From: JAHRVQ01 sp046290215
Lineage (GTDB): Bacteria; Pseudomonadota; Gammaproteobacteria; Pseudomonadales; Azotimanducaceae
Length of the DNA: 43,199 bases
Direction: 5' to 3'
NCBI GenBank assembly: GCA_046290215.1
Contig: JBKAGC010000499.1
Location: forward strand, 1-43,199
Position numbers and translations under genes: made by a program. Below the pieces are notes generated by a model. It ran no database searches, had not been told where the DNA came from, and saw only the letters and a list, made by a program, of their open reading frames with translations. Positions within the stretch are counted from its first letter, which is position 1. Every line of letters begins with the position of its first letter. Of this stretch, positions 41,387 through 43,199 are shown piece by piece.

Positions 41387-42049
41387 TTAGAAAGATTTAC
41401 CAACCGTGAAGACCAGAGATACTTCATTGTCACCAGGTGAAGACAAAGTACCAGCAGCACCAAAGCCTGGCGCTAGATCATCGTCGGCGAAAATAGCAGA
41501 TACGCCAAGATCGATTTCAGAAACTGTGGTTCCCCAACCGATTTCTACATAATCACCGTCAAAGTCATCACCGAACGTGCCGTAAGTACCCCACCAGCCG
41601 TTCTCTAGTGCAAATGACAATGCCAGGAAATCATAGTCTAGTTCTGGACCGAAGTTACCCGCTTCACCAAAGGAGTACTCAAGACCGAAGATGTTGTAAC
41701 CCAGGTTGATGTTCACTTCAGAGTAGTAGTCATCGAAGGTCTCACCGGTGTAGTCATAGTAGGTGTATCCCAGGCTAGCAGTAAAACCAGACTCGGTTTC
41801 AATACCGTAGCCGAGGTAGTAGTCGATCTCTAAACCGTCACCCACGTCAGCAGCCCAGGAACCAATGTAGAAGCCGCCATTTTCATAGTCGATGCCGGCG
41901 CTAGCAGAAGAACCTTTCTGCTTGATCCCACGGAAGTGATATTCCGACATGTAACCAATGTTATAAGAAACCTCTGCAGCGGCAGTGGTTGTAAACGTCG
42001 CACCCGCTAGCAAAGTAGCTGCTGCGACAAGTTTTGTTACTAATTTCAT
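41387..42049 (-). CDS. TorF-family putative outer-membrane porin
   Basis: This is a 220-residue protein with a signal peptide (MKLVTKLVAAATLLAGATFTTTAAA) and then alternating, aromatic-rich beta strands typical of a small barrel (SYNIGYMSEYHFRGIKQKG, GFTASLGYTYYDYTG, VSLVFTVGKSF with terminal Phe). It fits the TorF/Gcw_chp family, whose genes often lie near glnK and amtB. It is very acidic in its loops. I chose the ATG at 42049, with GAGGAG seven bases upstream, over the longer frame to 42100. A sigma-54 element and two NtrC-type sites precede it, so it is probably induced by nitrogen limitation. The substrate is unknown; a nitrogen compound is likely. Confidence 0.85.
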   Translation of the reverse strand: MKLVTKLVAAATLLAGATFTTTAAAEVSYNIGYMSEYHFRGIKQKGSSASAGIDYENGGFYIGSWAADVGDGLEIDYYLGYGIETESGFTASLGYTYYDYTGETFDDYYSEVNINLGYNIFGLEYSFGEAGNFGPELDYDFLALSFALENGWWGTYGTFGDDFDGDYVEIGWGTTVSEIDLGVSAIFADDDLAPGFGAAGTLSSPGDNEVSLVFTVGKSF

Positions 42050-42109
42050 GAAGTTCTCCTCATATTTATTCGACAGCGAATGTAACGTGTACAAAAGCAC
42101 TAGTGATTT

Positions 42110-42125
42110 AGCAAAGGGCGGGCCA
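42110..42125 (-). promoter_or_regulatory. Sigma-54 promoter of the TorF-like porin gene
   Basis: On the minus strand TGGCCCG-CCCT-TTGCT differs from TGGCACG-N4-TTGCT at one base, with exact GG/GC spacing. The predicted start is 42099, 50 nt before the ATG. Confidence 0.8.
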
Positions 42126-42190
42126 ACCTCAATAAGTCATTGATAGTTATCACTAAATCGAAATTTGACAGAGGTCTGAGGACACGTATT

Positions 42191-42207
42191 TGCACCATGA
42201 TGGTGCT
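42191..42207. promoter_or_regulatory. NtrC-type enhancer site 1, TorF-like porin gene
   Basis: TGCACCATGATGGTGCT is a full match to the NtrC dyad GCACC-N5-GGTGC. It is centred about 100 bp upstream of the predicted sigma-54 start. Confidence 0.75.
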
Positions 42208-42230
42208 ATGGGGCGTAAGGTTTTTTTATT

Positions 42231-42247
42231 TGCACTGTCGTGGGGCG
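42231..42247. promoter_or_regulatory. NtrC-type enhancer site 2, TorF-like porin gene
   Basis: TGCACTGTCGTGGGGCG has one mismatch in the right half-site (GGGGC for GGTGC). It is centred 40 bp upstream of site 1, about -140 from the predicted start. Confidence 0.55.
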
Positions 42248-42298
42248 AATCATTTCGCGGTGGTTTTACCTGATGGGTGTCAGACAAAATCCCCAGGC

Positions 42299-42324
42299 AA
42301 AAAAAAGGCGCCAATGGCGCCTTT
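42299..42324 (-). terminator. Rho-independent terminator of glnK
   Basis: AAAGGCGCC and GGCGCCTTT pair around a three-base loop and run into eight T residues on the minus strand, 27 bp after the glnK stop. It separates glnK from the NtrC sites of the porin gene. Confidence 0.9.
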
Positions 42325-42351
42325 CACACAATCCGACGAGGACAAGTCGGG

Positions 42352-42690
42352 CTAAACAGCCTCGCCCCCGGTCTCTCCGGTACGAATTCGGATCACGTCA
42401 TCTAACGTGGTGATGAAGATCTTGCCGTCACCGACCTTGCCAGTATTGGCGGCACTGCTAATGGCTTCGATGACACCGTCAAGGTTCTCATCAGAAATCG
42501 CCACCTCGATCTTAACCTTGGGCAAGAAATCGATCACGTACTCTGCACCCCGATAAAGTTCTGTGTGGCCTTTTTGCCGACCAAACCCTTTGACTTCGGT
42601 GACAGTCATGCCCTGGACTGAAATCTCAGACAGCGCTTCCCGCACGTCATCAAGCTTGAATGGTTTAATAATTGCCGTGACTAGTTTCAT
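42352..42690 (-). CDS. glnK: Nitrogen regulatory protein P-II (GlnK)
   Basis: P-II proteins sense glutamine, 2-oxoglutarate and ATP/ADP and control NtrB/NtrC and the ammonium channel. This 112-residue protein is full length. The T-loop has the uridylylation site Y51 in LYRGAEYVIDF, followed by KVGDGKIFITTLDDVIRIRTGE (B- and C-loops). MKLVTAIIKPFKLDDVREAL is closer to GlnK than to GlnB. GGAGG lies four bases before the ATG. It normally pairs with amtB, but a terminator follows and amtB is absent here. A sigma-54 promoter and paired NtrC sites lie upstream. Confidence 0.96.
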   Translation of the reverse strand: MKLVTAIIKPFKLDDVREALSEISVQGMTVTEVKGFGRQKGHTELYRGAEYVIDFLPKVKIEVAISDENLDGVIEAISSAANTGKVGDGKIFITTLDDVIRIRTGETGGEAV

Positions 42691-42858
42691 GTATCCTCCA
42701 TCGTCAGGATCGTTTGCTTGTGAATGTATCTAAATTGTCGGCGCATTCCAATCTTATTGCTGAGTTTGTGTCACACACCGTTAATACTTTTACTTAATTC
42801 TGAAAGACCGCAGTGACGCGAAGTCTCATCGGCTACGCTGCAAGTGTGCTGAGTTTAC

Positions 42859-42874
42859 AGCATCGACCATGCCA
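42859..42874 (-). promoter_or_regulatory. Sigma-54 promoter of glnK
   Basis: On the minus strand TGGCATG-GTCG-ATGCT differs at two bases from TGGCACG-N4-TTGCT, with exact spacing. The predicted start is 42848, giving a leader of about 158 nt. Confidence 0.72.
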
Positions 42875-42939
42875 AGTTGTAAATTACTCGGTAATTCAAA
42901 GCCTTAGCAGGCTTTTAGGTTTATTCCCACGTTTTCCTT

Positions 42940-42956
42940 GGCACTCATATGGTGCG
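42940..42956. promoter_or_regulatory. NtrC-type enhancer site 1, glnK
   Basis: GGCACTCATATGGTGCG fits GCACY-N5-GGTGC fully. It is centred 100 bp upstream of the predicted glnK sigma-54 start. Confidence 0.68.
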
Positions 42957-42969
42957 AATGCACCACCAC

Positions 42970-42986
42970 TGTTCCATAAAGGTGCA
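42970..42986. promoter_or_regulatory. NtrC-type enhancer site 2, glnK
   Basis: TGTTCCATAAAGGTGCA has one perfect half-site (GGTGCA) and one weak half-site. It is centred 30 bp beyond site 1, about -130. The rest of the 375-bp gap from 42691 to 43065 shows no gene. Confidence 0.5.
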
Positions 42987-43065
42987 ATGATTTTCAGTCA
43001 TAACCCACAGCCAGTGTGGTGTTCTACGTACATGCCAGTGGCATTGTCTAACACACACTTCGGCA

Positions 43066-43199
43066 ATGACTTTTGCTGTTACCTACTCTAGAGCCCAACT
43101 TGGTGTGGATGCCCCGCTAGTGACAGTGGAAGCTAATATTGCTTCTGGGTTACCCCAAATTGTCATCGTCGGGTTACCTGAAACTGCAGTGCGAGAAAG
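43066..43199 (+). CDS. comM: ComM/YifB family AAA ATPase, 5' part only
   Basis: ComM is a hexameric helicase for branch migration in natural transformation. The family was named for Mg-chelatase similarity. The window holds only the first 44 residues. They match the ComM/YifB N-terminal domain: VTYSRAQLGVDAPLVTVEA, then SGLPQIVIVGLPETAVRE. The ATG at 43066 has no strong Shine-Dalgarno site, but no better start is visible. It is divergent from glnK, as in P. aeruginosa where, as I recall, only a small gene separates the two. Confidence 0.9.
   Translation, partial: MTFAVTYSRAQLGVDAPLVTVEANIASGLPQIVIVGLPETAVRE

Noticed and set aside
42953..42968. Second sigma-54-like string (TGGTGGTGCATTCGCA, minus strand)
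   Set aside because: It has the right GG/GC spacing but two mismatches in the -24 block, it overlaps the better NtrC site, and it would leave no enhancer upstream at the usual distance.
42813..43091. 92-codon open frame between glnK and comM
   Set aside because: It overlaps the glnK sigma-54 element, both NtrC sites and the start of comM. The product is low-complexity and unlike any family.
1..43199. tRNA, rRNA, CRISPR array or complete insertion sequence
   Set aside because: None recognised when reading intergenic regions on both strands. The gaps are too short or lack the expected conserved patterns.

Overview
The window is about 43 kb of gene-dense chromosome, with roughly 38 protein-coding genes, no rRNA or tRNA, no CRISPR array and no complete insertion sequence. 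Protein families and gene order point to a Pseudomonas-like gammaproteobacterium, probably a marine or free-living relative in the Pseudomonadales/Cellvibrionales. The evidence is an AlgZ/AlgR pair beside hemCDXY and argH, an AlgQ-type Rsd, a roughly 530-residue isocitrate lyase, a zinc-independent type HemB, and the cyaY-lptM-lysA-dapF-DUF484-xerC-yigB string. This species placement is inference from gene content, not a database result.

Layout. Positions 1-5809 hold a truncated membrane diguanylate cyclase coupled to a MOSC protein, a stand-alone EF-G, an orphan TPR/ATP-grasp protein and a secreted SRPBCC protein. Positions 6055-11279 hold isocitrate lyase, a perfect 27-bp-arm palindromic repeat, a membrane-anchored HCx5R phosphatase, a periplasmic TPR protein, and a LysE exporter coupled to a TMEM143/DUF3754 membrane protein. 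Positions 11392-15405 hold rpoD, which is not attached to rpsU-dnaG here and has a LexA-type box about 550 bp upstream, then cysQ and hslR. Positions 15525-22725 hold gshA-acpH, a FliL-like secreted protein, dsbB, rsd with a WD40 lipoprotein, a DUF4124 protein and a YheS-type ABC-F protein. Positions 22796-26661 hold hemB, trxA, rho with a long leader, and a Fre-like reductase. Positions 26646-32737 are one leftward block: algZ, algR, hemC, hemD, hemX, hemY. Positions 32852-39484 run rightward from argH to yigB, with cyaY reversed. Positions 39486-42690 run leftward: glnK, a TorF-type porin, a SutA homologue and thrC. The window ends inside comM.

How the genes work together. There is a tetrapyrrole set (hemB, hemC, hemD, hemX, hemY), a thiol and redox set (gshA, trxA, dsbB), and a cell-wall and lysine pair (lysA, dapF). 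There is also an unusual number of transcription-machinery genes: RpoD, its anti-sigma factor Rsd, Rho and a SutA-type RNA polymerase binding protein.

The most notable result is regulatory. Both glnK and the neighbouring TorF-type porin gene have a sigma-54 -24/-12 element, and each has two NtrC-type dyads centred about 100 and 130-140 bp upstream of the predicted start. This is the classic glnA enhancer geometry, and it places the porin in the nitrogen-starvation regulon. Other points worth attention are the SutA homologue lacking its acidic N-terminal tail, an acidic N-terminal extension on RpoD, a CRP/Vfr-type site before algR, and the 55-bp perfect palindrome after aceA.
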